DNA of 37,468 bases, taken from contig JAVBOD010000060.1 in the NCBI GenBank assembly GCA_031551045.1, positions 1-37,468 on the forward strand, given 5' to 3'. The stretch's first letter is position 1. Each line of letters begins with the position of its first letter. This DNA comes from JAVBOD01 sp031551045. GTDB taxonomy: Bacteria > Bacteroidota > Bacteroidia > Bacteroidales > UBA932. The notes beneath the pieces were generated by a model. That model was not told the DNA's origin. It made no database searches and saw only the letters and a list, made by a program, of their open reading frames with translations. Made by a program: the position numbers and the translations under genes. Shown piece after piece: positions 1 to 7,977 of the stretch.

Positions 1-141
1 ATTCATTCGTGGGCCATTGCCGATTTTCCGCCGGAACAACTCTTTGTACCCAACAAGGAATTATGGACGGACGTTGTAAAATCATTAGGCCCGGCTTACC
101 GGGCTTGGCTACACACACCGGCCAACCCATTGTTTAACTAA
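1..141 (+). CDS. C-terminal fragment of an unidentified protein
   Basis: Frame 1 is open from the window edge to a TAA at 139-141, giving 46 codons that end in ...HTPANPLFN. The stretch is rich in Trp, Pro and aromatic residues and looks like the tail of a globular protein, but I do not recognise the family. It runs convergently into the rhomboid gene, with only 5 bases between the two stop codons, which is typical of real neighbouring gene ends. The start and most of the gene lie outside the window, so no function is assigned. Confidence 0.55.
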   Translation: MHSWAIADFPPEQLFVPNKELWTDVVKSLGPAYRAWLHTPANPLFN

Positions 142-146
142 GTAGC

Positions 147-749
147 TTACGGATGCATCACCTGTTGTATAAACGCCTGCAACCACGACGGATTTATCAA
201 TATCGGATAAATAAAACCGAAAGCAGCGCCATAGAAATGCGCATCGTGGTTAATGTTGTCGCTACCGCGTTTTCCCATGTACATGGAATAAAGCAAATAG
301 AGCGGTGCAAACAGAATGCCCGGCATCGGTATGATTCCCATGATGAGTAGTTTGCTCCATGGTTGGAAAAATACAAAGGCAAAAAGCACGGCAGCTACTG
401 CACCCGAGGCGCCTACCGAACGGTACTCAATATTTTTTTTATGTTTGATGATAGACGGAATGCTCGCCACAATCATTCCGCCGAAATATAAATTCAGGAA
501 ATGCAACACCGGAACGGTGGTTACTTCCTTGAAAATATGTTCCATGGGCACGGCAAATGAATATAACACCAACATGTTTATGGCTAAGTGCATATAATCG
601 GCATGTACGAATCCGTGCGTGATAATGCGCCACCATTCCTTTTGGTATATCATACGGTAGGGCGAAAGTAATAGCGTTTCGAACATCCTCCGGTTACTAA
701 AACACCAGATGGAAATAACGGCTGTAGCGATGATAATGATTAAAGTCAT
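147..749 (-). CDS. Rhomboid family intramembrane serine protease
   Basis: A 200-residue, strongly hydrophobic protein with about six membrane segments, the size of a minimal rhomboid core. It shows the family signature: the HxxxN motif (H54, N58), the catalytic serine in GASGA (residues 113-117, Ser115) and the catalytic histidine in the last helix (NHDAHFYGAAFG, His171). The Ser-His dyad is intact, so an active inner-membrane protease that cuts transmembrane substrates is expected. No extra cytoplasmic or zinc-finger domain is present. Substrates cannot be deduced. The gene stands alone: a 102-base gap containing a REP-like inverted repeat separates its start from holA, and its 3' end faces an unrelated gene. 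Confidence 0.9.
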   Translation of the reverse strand: MTLIIIIATAVISIWCFSNRRMFETLLLSPYRMIYQKEWWRIITHGFVHADYMHLAINMLVLYSFAVPMEHIFKEVTTVPVLHFLNLYFGGMIVASIPSIIKHKKNIEYRSVGASGAVAAVLFAFVFFQPWSKLLIMGIIPMPGILFAPLYLLYSMYMGKRGSDNINHDAHFYGAAFGFIYPILINPSWLQAFIQQVMHP

Positions 750-787
750 GTTTTAGAACGATGAATTATGAGTGATGAATTGCTTTT

Positions 788-814
788 GTCATTCTTCGCT
801 TCGCTCAGAATGAC
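788..814. repeat. REP-like inverted repeat, copy 1
   Basis: GTCATTCT and AGAATGAC form a perfect 8-bp inverted repeat around the 11-base core TCGCTTCGCTC. The same core and arms recur at 5811, 5893, 12758 (degenerate), 18269, 18347 and 34666, always between genes. Just beside it (about 757-780) lies a low-complexity GATGAATTATGAGTGATGAA tract that resembles, in reverse complement, the tract at 5925-5950. Confidence 0.8.
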
Positions 815-851
815 AATTCAGTTTAAAGCGTGAATTTGCGTAACCTGCGGA

Positions 852-1898
852 CTAATGCATAATCTTAAAAACCAACTCGCGCAACAGTTCTCCGTGGTCG
901 GCAAAACCGGTATTCCAACCCTTGCTGCGCATATCGTATTCGCGCAACAGCGAAATAATTTCCAGCGTTTTTGCCCGCGGGTAAACCCTTGCCGCTTCTT
1001 CATAATCCTTTACAAAAAAAGGATTAACGCCCAACTCCGATGCCGCTTCGCCTTGCGGAACCTGTCCGCGGTGTTTATCTCTCAGAAAATGATATTTGGC
1101 AACACGTGCAAAATGCACGAACAAGGTGCTTATCGTCATTACCATCGGATATTCGCTCGGATTTTTGCTGAAATGCTGCACAATACGGTTGGCTTTCAAC
1201 ACATCTTTTTTAGTCAATGCATTGTTCAGTTCAAACGTATTATAGTCCTTGCTGATACCGATATTTTTTTCGATATGCTCCGCCGTAATGTGTTTACTTC
1301 CTTGCGGCAACAAGGTAAACAGCTTATCGAGTTCGTTAGCGATTTTGCTTAAATCGGAGCCCAAATATTCCGCCAGCATCATGCCTGCAGCCGGTTCTAT
1401 GGTACAGCCTTTTTCTTTCAAATAATCCTTTACCCATGCGGCCACCTCGTTATCATAAAGCAAGACGGTTTCCAAAACCTCGCCGTGCTTTTCGGCCAGT
1501 TTGTAGAAAGCTTTGCGTTTATCAACTGTTTTGCCTTTGTAGCAAATCACCAAAATAGTGCTTTCCAGCGGCGCTTTGATGTAGGTTTCGAGTTGCTCTA
1601 CATTCCGCAGGTTTTGCGCTTCGCGCACAATCACCACTTGTTGATTGGCCATCATCGGAAAGCGACGCGCCGTGTCGATAATTTGCGGCACGGTCACATC
1701 TTTTCCGTAAAGAATCAGTTGATTAAAACTTCGTTCCGTTTCGGTGAGCACGTTTTGCGCAACATAATCGCTTAAAAGGTCGATATAATAAGGCTCCTCG
1801 CCCATGAGCAGGTAAAAGGGCTTATAGATTTTCCGTTTCAAATCGCCCAAAATACGCTCATAGTGCGCAATGGAATCTTTCGCACGCAGTTTCGCCAC
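852..1898 (-). CDS. holA: DNA polymerase III subunit delta
   Basis: A 348-residue HolA homologue, the clamp-loader subunit that opens the beta sliding clamp. The N-terminal part has the typical opening of Bacteroidetes HolA (KIYKPFYLLMGEEPYYID, about residues 23-40). A RarA/AAA-like middle follows (QQVVIVREAQNL) and then the helical C-terminal collar domain (SKDYNTFELNNAL). No Walker A motif is expected in delta and none is seen. The start is GTG at 1898: the frame is closed by an in-frame stop 15 bases upstream, and the next Met is residue 32, inside the conserved region. It lies 20 bases downstream of ridA on the same strand, so the two are probably co-transcribed. Confidence 0.92.
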   Translation of the reverse strand: MAKLRAKDSIAHYERILGDLKRKIYKPFYLLMGEEPYYIDLLSDYVAQNVLTETERSFNQLILYGKDVTVPQIIDTARRFPMMANQQVVIVREAQNLRNVEQLETYIKAPLESTILVICYKGKTVDKRKAFYKLAEKHGEVLETVLLYDNEVAAWVKDYLKEKGCTIEPAAGMMLAEYLGSDLSKIANELDKLFTLLPQGSKHITAEHIEKNIGISKDYNTFELNNALTKKDVLKANRIVQHFSKNPSEYPMVMTISTLFVHFARVAKYHFLRDKHRGQVPQGEAASELGVNPFFVKDYEEAARVYPRAKTLEIISLLREYDMRSKGWNTGFADHGELLRELVFKIMH

Positions 1899-1918
1899 CG
1901 AAAAAAAGATTTAAGAAA

Positions 1919-2296
1919 TTACTTTACGGCAATGGTTTCTATTTCCACCAATGCGCCAAAAGGTAACTTGCCTACCTGATAGGCCACACGCGCCGGGTAG
2001 GGTTCTTTGTAGAACTCGCCATACACTTCGTTCACCGCGGCAAAATCGTTCATATCGGCCAGCAGTACGGTCGATTTCACCACATCAGCAACACTGTAAC
2101 CGGCTTCGCTTAAAATAAATCCGATATTTTTCAAGCATTGTTCCGCTTGCTCGCGTACGCCGCCTTCCACAAATTTTCCGGTAACTACATCCAACGGAAG
2201 TTGGCCTGAAATATATAATGTTCCGTTTGTTTCTACAGCCTGGCTGTATGGCCCCACTGCTTTGGGGGCTTTAGGTGAGTTAATAATTCTTTTCAT
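1919..2296 (-). CDS. ridA: RidA family reactive imine/enamine deaminase
   Basis: 125 residues, the standard length of the YjgF/YER057c/UK114 family. It has the conserved NSPKAPKAVGPYSQA start, the ISGQLPLD strand, the substrate-binding arginine (PYPARVAYQV, Arg103) and the closing VEIETIAV strand with Glu120. These are the residues of the deaminating RidA subgroup, which hydrolyses 2-aminoacrylate and related imines made by PLP enzymes; such enzymes (TnaA, and the desulfidase CyuA, which also makes aminoacrylate) are encoded in this same window. It is the first gene of a likely ridA-holA unit, transcribed away from tsaD. Confidence 0.93.
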   Translation of the reverse strand: MKRIINSPKAPKAVGPYSQAVETNGTLYISGQLPLDVVTGKFVEGGVREQAEQCLKNIGFILSEAGYSVADVVKSTVLLADMNDFAAVNEVYGEFYKEPYPARVAYQVGKLPFGALVEIETIAVK

Positions 2297-2316
2297 CTAT
2301 CTTTATGTATTACAAT

Positions 2317-2350
2317 TTTGACAAAGTTACGAAATTTTTAGATACTTTTG
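2317..2350 (+). promoter_or_regulatory. Candidate Bacteroidetes-type promoter of tsaD
   Basis: TTTG at 2317-2320 and TACTTTTG (TAnnTTTG) at 2343-2350, with a 22-base spacer, 15 bases before the tsaD ATG. The predicted transcript leader would be very short. Confidence 0.5.
2322..2329 (-). promoter_or_regulatory. Candidate -7 box for ridA-holA
   Basis: On the minus strand this reads TAACTTTG, a full match to TAnnTTTG, 25 bases before the ridA ATG. No clear TTG lies at the usual distance upstream. It sits inside the spacer of the tsaD promoter, so the two divergent promoters overlap. Confidence 0.4.
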
Positions 2351-2365
2351 TTAGATTTTTGAAGG

Positions 2366-3385
2366 ATGAAAACACTCACTATACTCGGCATCGAATCGTC
2401 CTGCGACGATACTTCGGCGGCGGTATTGCAGAATACAACACTGTTGTCGAATGTCTTAGCCAATCAGGATGTACACCGGAAATACGGCGGCGTAATTCCG
2501 GAACTGGCTTCGCGCGCGCATCAGCAAAACATTATTCCGGTGATTCATGAAGCGTTAAATAAAGCTAATCTCAGCCCCGCCGATATCGATTTAATTGCTT
2601 TTACTCGCGGCCCGGGATTGCTGGGTTCTTTATTGGTAGGCACCTCTTTTGCCAAAGGATTAGCATTGGCAACAGGCGCAGAACTGGTAGAGGTAAATCA
2701 TTTGCAGGGTCATATCTTATCACATTTTATTGATGAGCCGAATACACAACGCCCCCACCCTGCGTTTCCGTTTCTATGCTTGTTGGTGTCGGGCGGGCAT
2801 ACGCAAATAGTACTGGTGAAAAATTATTTGGAATACGAGATTCTCGGCGAAACGATTGACGATGCAGCCGGCGAGGCATTTGACAAGTGTGCCAAAGTAA
2901 TGAACCTTCCCTACCCCGGCGGCCCTGTCATTGATAAGTTGGCGAAGGAAGGAAATCCCGATGCATTCCGCTTTGCCAAACCGCAGGCCGGCGGATTGAA
3001 CTACAGTTTCAGCGGATTGAAAACATCGTTTCTTTATTTCCTGCGCGACCGCTTAGCGGAGAATCCGGCATTCGTAGAAGAAAACAAAGCCGACTTGTGC
3101 GCCTCGCTGCAACGCACGATTATTGACATTTTACTGAATAATTTGATTAAAGCCGCGAAGCAAACCGGCGTCAAAGAAATTGCGATTGCCGGAGGCGTTT
3201 CGGCCAACTCGGGCCTGCGCACACGCATTGCCGAAGAAGGCGTTGCCCGCGGTTGGAAAACCTATATTCCCGAATTCCGCTTCACCACCGACAATGCCGC
3301 TATGATTGCCATTACCGGCTATTACCGCTATATAGCAGGATTCCAGAGTAAATTGGATGTTGCACCCATGGCAAGAATGGAGTAA
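2366..3385 (+). CDS. tsaD: tRNA N6-adenosine threonylcarbamoyltransferase
   Basis: 339 residues, matching the TsaD/Gcp/Kae1 family. It transfers the threonylcarbamoyl group from TC-AMP to A37 of ANN-decoding tRNAs (t6A), together with TsaB, TsaC and TsaE, none of which is in this window. Visible motifs are LGIESSCDDTSAA near the N-terminus, the HxxxH metal site (NHLQGHILSH, His112 and His116), the LVSGGHTQ phosphate loop, GLNYSFSGLKT and the C-terminal FTTDNAAMIA with the metal-binding Asp. The start ATG at 2366 gives the canonical MKTLTILGIESSCDDT beginning. The gene is monocistronic and divergent from ridA. Confidence 0.96.
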   Translation: MKTLTILGIESSCDDTSAAVLQNTTLLSNVLANQDVHRKYGGVIPELASRAHQQNIIPVIHEALNKANLSPADIDLIAFTRGPGLLGSLLVGTSFAKGLALATGAELVEVNHLQGHILSHFIDEPNTQRPHPAFPFLCLLVSGGHTQIVLVKNYLEYEILGETIDDAAGEAFDKCAKVMNLPYPGGPVIDKLAKEGNPDAFRFAKPQAGGLNYSFSGLKTSFLYFLRDRLAENPAFVEENKADLCASLQRTIIDILLNNLIKAAKQTGVKEIAIAGGVSANSGLRTRIAEEGVARGWKTYIPEFRFTTDNAAMIAITGYYRYIAGFQSKLDVAPMARME

Positions 3386-3446
3386 GAGAGTATGAATAAT
3401 CCGGAGAGTATGTTTTTGACGTAAACGCTACAATTATTTGACAGAC

Positions 3447-4217
3447 TTAAAACGTCCACTCTTCTTTCAAACGTTTCAATTCTTCATAGTCCGTCATGTC
3501 CACATGGTGCGGGACGATGGCTATGTAACCCTCGCGCAATGCGGTTTCGTCGGTATCGATAGCGTCTTTCTCAAAATTTTCAAAACGCCCGGTCATCCAG
3601 TAATAATCAAATCCATGCGGGTCGATGCGTTTTTCGAATTCCTCTACCCACGCCCCTTTTGTTTGGCGGCACAAACGGATGCCTTTAATTTCTTCTTTCG
3701 GAATATTCGGAATATTTACGTTGAGAAAAACATCTTTGCTGAAAGGATGTTGGAAATACTGCTCCACAATCCGTCGAATGTAAGGGTCCGCCACGGAAAA
3801 ATCAGCATCGGCAGCATGGTCGGTCAACGAAAAACCAATAGAGGGAATACCATAAAGCGTGCCTTCGGCAGCAGCTCCGAGCGTTCCGGAATAAATTACC
3901 GAAATAGCCGCGTTGGAGCCGTGGTTAATTCCCGATACTAATAAATCCGGCTTACGGTCAACAAACAAATGACTCATGGCCAATTTCACGCAATCTACCG
4001 GCGTTCCGCTACACGCATAACGAACAATACCTTCTTCTTCATTTATTTTATGCATTCGTACGGGAGCGGCCACGGTCAACGCACTCGACATGCCGGAACG
4101 CATATCGGCAGGAGCCACGACCACCACGTCGCCATAGTGGCGCATTACTTCCGTTAGTTCCGCAATTCCCTTTGCGCGATAACCGTCGTCATTTGTTATA
4201 AAAATCAATCGTTTCAT
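3447..4217 (-). CDS. surE: 5'/3'-nucleotidase SurE
   Basis: 256 residues. SurE is a metal-dependent nucleoside monophosphatase linked to stationary-phase survival. The N-terminal FITNDDGY (Asp10, Asp11) and the SGINHGSN loop supply the metal ligands; the adjoining MSSALT and YSGTLGAAAEG segments are family hallmarks. Length and motif order match full-length bacterial SurE. It is the last gene of a minus-strand chain cdsA-psd-surE, 20 bases after psd, and ends 61 bases from the convergent tsaD stop; I see no classical terminator in that gap. Confidence 0.95.
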   Translation of the reverse strand: MKRLIFITNDDGYRAKGIAELTEVMRHYGDVVVVAPADMRSGMSSALTVAAPVRMHKINEEEGIVRYACSGTPVDCVKLAMSHLFVDRKPDLLVSGINHGSNAAISVIYSGTLGAAAEGTLYGIPSIGFSLTDHAADADFSVADPYIRRIVEQYFQHPFSKDVFLNVNIPNIPKEEIKGIRLCRQTKGAWVEEFEKRIDPHGFDYYWMTGRFENFEKDAIDTDETALREGYIAIVPHHVDMTDYEELKRLKEEWTF

Positions 4218-4237
4218 CTTTTCTCAAAAATACCTTG

Positions 4238-4894
4238 TTAATTCTTTAATCGTGCTATCGCTGTTTGCGAACCGGTTACCTTATCGCCTTCTTTCACACA
4301 AATTTCTGCATCGAGCGGAAGAAAGAGGTCCACCCGCGAACCGAATTTAATAAAACCTGTTTGCATTCCCTGTTCCACCTGCTTGCCTTCGGCCGCGTAG
4401 CACACAATGCGCCGCGCCAAAAATCCGGCAATCTGGCGAAATAAAATTTTAGTCCCGTTGGTATTCACCACCACCGTCGTACGTTCATTTTTAGTAGATG
4501 ATTTCGGATGCCACGCCACTAAATATTTTCCCGGATGATAGCGGTAAAATTCCACGGTTCCTTTTACCGGAAACCAGTTGATGTGTACATTGTATATCGA
4601 CATAAAAATAGAAACCTGCCGGCATTGTGTTTTCAAATATTCCGGCTCGTCCGTTTCCTGTATAATCACAATCGTTCCATCGGCAGGCGCTATGACTGCT
4701 CCGGGGTCCACCACCGGCGTACGTTGCGGAACGCGGAAAAACCGGCAAACAAATAAAAAGAGCCCTATCAGAACAACTGCCATCGCAGCCAATATCCAAT
4801 TAAACCCGACTAACCACGCACACAATCCTAAAATCACGACACAGATAATCGCGGTATTACGTACAATAACTTTACCTTCTTTGTGAATTTTCAT
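4238..4894 (-). CDS. psd: Phosphatidylserine decarboxylase, short type
   Basis: Makes phosphatidylethanolamine from phosphatidylserine with a self-generated pyruvoyl group. The Gly-Ser cleavage site is in KFGSRVDLF (Gly185-Ser186); IAPADGTI and YNVHINWFPVKG carry the conserved Asp72 and His104. Two hydrophobic stretches near residues 11-50 anchor it to the inner membrane. I start it at the ATG at 4894 (MKIHKEGKVI, 218 residues). The frame can be extended 14 codons upstream, but that adds an atypical MLIFINNSIYLNCF and overlaps cdsA by 34 bases, whereas 4894 leaves an 8-base gap. It lies directly downstream of cdsA, the enzyme supplying the CDP-diacylglycerol branch point. Confidence 0.93.
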   Translation of the reverse strand: MKIHKEGKVIVRNTAIICVVILGLCAWLVGFNWILAAMAVVLIGLFLFVCRFFRVPQRTPVVDPGAVIAPADGTIVIIQETDEPEYLKTQCRQVSIFMSIYNVHINWFPVKGTVEFYRYHPGKYLVAWHPKSSTKNERTTVVVNTNGTKILFRQIAGFLARRIVCYAAEGKQVEQGMQTGFIKFGSRVDLFLPLDAEICVKEGDKVTGSQTAIARLKN

Positions 4895-4902
4895 GAAACA
4901 AT

Positions 4903-5763
4903 TTAAATATATTGAATTATTAATAAATATAAGCAAGCAACAGGAAAGGCCACCAACGCCGCATCAAAGCGGTCGAGCAAGCCACCGTGGCCGGGCATTA
5001 TTTTCCCCGAATCTTTCACGCCCACACTGCGCTTAAGCATCGATTCAATGAGGTCGCCGAACACGCCGAACACGTGAATTAACGCGGCCATCACCAAGGC
5101 ATGGACGATTCCGAAGGAAAGAAATCCGACCAGCGACATTACATAACCGGCTGCCAGCGCCATCAGCAGGCCGCCGAAATAACCTTCCCACGATTTTTTC
5201 GGCGAAACGGACGGGAATAGTTTATGTTTTCCGTGGCGCCCGAACAACATGCCGAAACAATAAGCGCCCACGTCGCTGCACCAAAGAATGATGAATAAAG
5301 CCAAGAGCAATGTTCCATTATAAGTCGAATAGGACATCGGAAAATTTATGTATGCTACAAAATTCAGTATCATCAACGGAACGACTATGTAGAAAAAACC
5401 TAAAAGCGTGTACGCAATAAGTTCAAATGGTTTTTCCGAATGTTGATATAATTGTTGCACCAACAGTGTAATCCAACAAGCAAATGCCAACATCGGCAAG
5501 GCAATAACCAGTGAAAATGTTTGTTCCGATAAAGGCCCCGCTATCATGAACGAAGCCAACCAGGCAGCCACACCGGCAAGGATTCCAAGCGTTTTTTGCA
5601 GGCACTTCCCTCGCCCCAATGTCATACGGTAGAACTCATACATCATCACCACCATGATAAATAGCATGAGGGCTGCATAGGAATAGGGGCTGAACAAAAT
5701 ACAGCCCACCATCACTACTAAAAATAGTAAGCCTGTCGCAGTTCTTGTAAGAAAATTTTTCAT
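4903..5763 (-). CDS. cdsA: Phosphatidate cytidylyltransferase
   Basis: 286 residues, almost entirely membrane segments (about eight), as in CdsA. It converts phosphatidic acid and CTP to CDP-diacylglycerol, the precursor of all phospholipids. The C-terminal CDS signature is complete (KDSGKIMPGHGGLLDRFDA, around residues 248-266), preceded by SPKKSWEGYFGG. The gene follows ftsH on the same strand but is separated from it by 188 bases holding two REP-like repeats, while psd follows after 8 bases and surE after 20 more, so cdsA-psd-surE looks like a tight unit. Confidence 0.95.
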   Translation of the reverse strand: MKNFLTRTATGLLFLVVMVGCILFSPYSYAALMLFIMVVMMYEFYRMTLGRGKCLQKTLGILAGVAAWLASFMIAGPLSEQTFSLVIALPMLAFACWITLLVQQLYQHSEKPFELIAYTLLGFFYIVVPLMILNFVAYINFPMSYSTYNGTLLLALFIILWCSDVGAYCFGMLFGRHGKHKLFPSVSPKKSWEGYFGGLLMALAAGYVMSLVGFLSFGIVHALVMAALIHVFGVFGDLIESMLKRSVGVKDSGKIMPGHGGLLDRFDAALVAFPVACLYLLIIQYI

Positions 5764-5810
5764 TGAAACCCTTTCGCCTTTTTACTTTTGTTTCTTTTAC
5801 CTTGTTGTAG

Positions 5811-5839
5811 AGATTGTTTCGCTTCGCTCGCAATGACGA
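5811..5839. repeat. REP-like repeat, copy 2
   Basis: Variant of the family core: TTTCGCTTCGCTCGCAATGACGA. It occupies the 5764-5951 gap between ftsH and cdsA with copy 3; the remainder of that gap shows no gene, only low-complexity ATGATGAGT-like sequence at about 5921-5950. Confidence 0.7.
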
Positions 5840-5892
5840 TGCTTCGTCCGACTGCACCATTCAGGCGGGTTCATAACGCATCATTAGAATAC

Positions 5893-5919
5893 AGATTCTT
5901 CACTTCGTTCAGAATGACA
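5893..5919. repeat. REP-like repeat, copy 3
   Basis: AGATTCTTCACTTCGTTCAG followed by AATGACA, nearly the same as the right-hand arm at 18344-18370. It lies 32 bases downstream of the ftsH stop on the minus strand. Confidence 0.75.
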
Positions 5920-5951
5920 AAACCCATTCATCGCTCATCATTCAGAACTCA

Positions 5952-7952
5952 TCATTCTGCTTTTTCCGCTTTCTCCGCTTCTTCCGTCTCCTGATGAATA
6001 ATTTCGGCGCGGGTGCTCCGGCGTTTTCCGAAAATCGCTTCCAAATCATCGGCAAAAATAACTTCGCGCTCCAGCAGTAATTCCGCCAGCTTCACAAAGC
6101 CTTCTTTATACTTCACCAACATTTCTTTCGCTTTTTTGTACGAATCGTCGATAAGTTTTTTCACTTCGCCATCTAATAATTCCGCCGTTTTTTCGCTATA
6201 GGGTTTGGAAAATCCGAATTCATTCTGTCCCGACGAATCGTAATAACTCAAGTTCCCCACTTTATCGCTCATGCCAAAATATGCCACCATGGCATAAGCT
6301 TGTTTCGTCACTTTTTCCAAGTCGTTCATCGCCCCGGTCGATATTTTATCAAACATCAATTCCTCGGCAGCACGTCCGCCAAGAGTTGCCGACATTTCGT
6401 CCAACATTTGCTCGGTGGTGGTGATTTGCCGTTCTTCGGGCAAATACCAAGCAGCGCCCAGCGCTCTACCGCGCGGGATAATAGTTACTTTCAACAATGG
6501 ATTGGCATGTTCCAACACCCAGCTCACGGTAGCATGGCCGGCTTCGTGATAAGCAATGGTGCGTTTTTCTTCTTTCGTAATAATCTTGCTTTTGCGTTCC
6601 AGCCCACCTACAATACGGTCTATAGCATCCAGAAAATCTTGTTTTTCGACCGCCTTTTTATTGTTACGGGCGGCTATCAACGCCGCTTCGTTACACACGT
6701 TGGCAATATCGGCGCCCGAGAATCCCGGCGTTTGTTTCGCCAGAAAATCGATATCAAAACCTTCCGTCAGGCGAATGCCACGCAGATGCACTTTGAAAAT
6801 TTCCAAACGTTCTTTCATCTCCGGCAAATCCACATGGATCTGACGGTCGAAACGTCCGGCGCGTAACAGCGCTTTGTCCAGGATATCGGCGCGGTTGGTG
6901 GCGGCTAAGATAATCACGCCACTGTTCGAGCCAAAGCCGTCCATCTCAGTGAGTAATTGATTCAATGTATTCTCGCGTTCGTCGTTGGAAGTAAATCCTC
7001 CGTTTTTGCTTCGCGCACGCCCTACGGCGTCAATTTCATCAATAAAAATGATACACGGCGCTTTTTCTTTTGCCTGGCGGAACAAGTCGCGCACACGCGA
7101 AGCGCCCACGCCCACGAACATTTCCACAAAGTCGGAACCCGAAAGCGAGAAGAACGGCACATCGGCTTCGCCGGCTACAGCCTTTGCCAGCAGGGTTTTT
7201 CCGGTACCCGGAGGCCCCACGAGCAACGCTCCTTTCGGAATTTTACCTCCCAAATTCGTATATTTTTGCGGGTTTTTCAGGAAATCGACAATTTCCATCA
7301 CTTCCACTTTGGCTTCTTCCAAGCCTGCCACATCTTTAAAAGTCACTTTGTTCTTGTTATCCTTGTCAAAAAGCTGTGCTTTGGAACGCCCTACGGAAAA
7401 GATTCCGCCGCCACCTCCGCCGCCCATGCCTTTCGACATCCGGCGAAACATGAAGAACCACAATAAAAGCAATGCTATAGGTAAAAATAACCAGCCCAAG
7501 ATTTCAGAAAAATAATCGCGGCGGATATCCATTTCCACATTAAACTTTTTGTCGTCCGGCAGCGCTGCCCGCGCTTCTTCAAACTTCGTATCGCCCTCAA
7601 AATTAGCCGGCACCACAAAGTAAAACTGAGGCCCCGCCTTCGGAATATCGCCGTACGATTTATTCTGGTATTTTGCCAGGCTGTCTTTTCTGATAAAAAC
7701 TTCCACCCTTCCCTGGTTGGAAATATATACCACTTTTTCTACATCTCCGGCAGGCATCATCTTTTCTTTTACTTCCTGCCATTGCGTTTGCACAGGTCTT
7801 GCGCTATTGATATTATACCACATGTAAAACATGCCTAAACCCAAAACAATCCAAATCCACATGGAATTGAAACGCTGTCCCATCGGTTGTTTTTGCGGAC
7901 CGTTCGGGATTTTCGGTTTTTGATTTTGTGGTGTCGGTACTGATCCGTTCAT
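5952..7952 (-). CDS. ftsH: ATP-dependent zinc metalloprotease FtsH
   Basis: 666 residues, the usual length for FtsH, a membrane-anchored AAA+ protease that extracts and degrades membrane and short-lived proteins. In order: a TM segment near 31-47, a periplasmic domain to about 145, a second TM near 150-170 followed by a Gly-rich linker, Walker A GPPGTGKT (246-253), Walker B IIFIDEID (301-308), the second region of homology around ATNRADILDKALLRAGRFDR, and the zinc site HEAGH (469-473). The C-terminal tail is Glu/Ala-rich. It is 25 bases downstream of rsfS, so rsfS-ftsH is probably one transcript. Confidence 0.97.
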   Translation of the reverse strand: MNGSVPTPQNQKPKIPNGPQKQPMGQRFNSMWIWIVLGLGMFYMWYNINSARPVQTQWQEVKEKMMPAGDVEKVVYISNQGRVEVFIRKDSLAKYQNKSYGDIPKAGPQFYFVVPANFEGDTKFEEARAALPDDKKFNVEMDIRRDYFSEILGWLFLPIALLLLWFFMFRRMSKGMGGGGGGGIFSVGRSKAQLFDKDNKNKVTFKDVAGLEEAKVEVMEIVDFLKNPQKYTNLGGKIPKGALLVGPPGTGKTLLAKAVAGEADVPFFSLSGSDFVEMFVGVGASRVRDLFRQAKEKAPCIIFIDEIDAVGRARSKNGGFTSNDERENTLNQLLTEMDGFGSNSGVIILAATNRADILDKALLRAGRFDRQIHVDLPEMKERLEIFKVHLRGIRLTEGFDIDFLAKQTPGFSGADIANVCNEAALIAARNNKKAVEKQDFLDAIDRIVGGLERKSKIITKEEKRTIAYHEAGHATVSWVLEHANPLLKVTIIPRGRALGAAWYLPEERQITTTEQMLDEMSATLGGRAAEELMFDKISTGAMNDLEKVTKQAYAMVAYFGMSDKVGNLSYYDSSGQNEFGFSKPYSEKTAELLDGEVKKLIDDSYKKAKEMLVKYKEGFVKLAELLLEREVIFADDLEAIFGKRRSTRAEIIHQETEEAEKAEKAE

Positions 7953-7977
7953 GAATTCTTATTCCCTTTTTTTAAAA

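Noticed and set aside
6957..7515. Plus-strand frames of 169-176 codons opposite ftsH
   Set aside because: They are antisense shadows of the conserved AAA+ domain with implausible composition and no start context.
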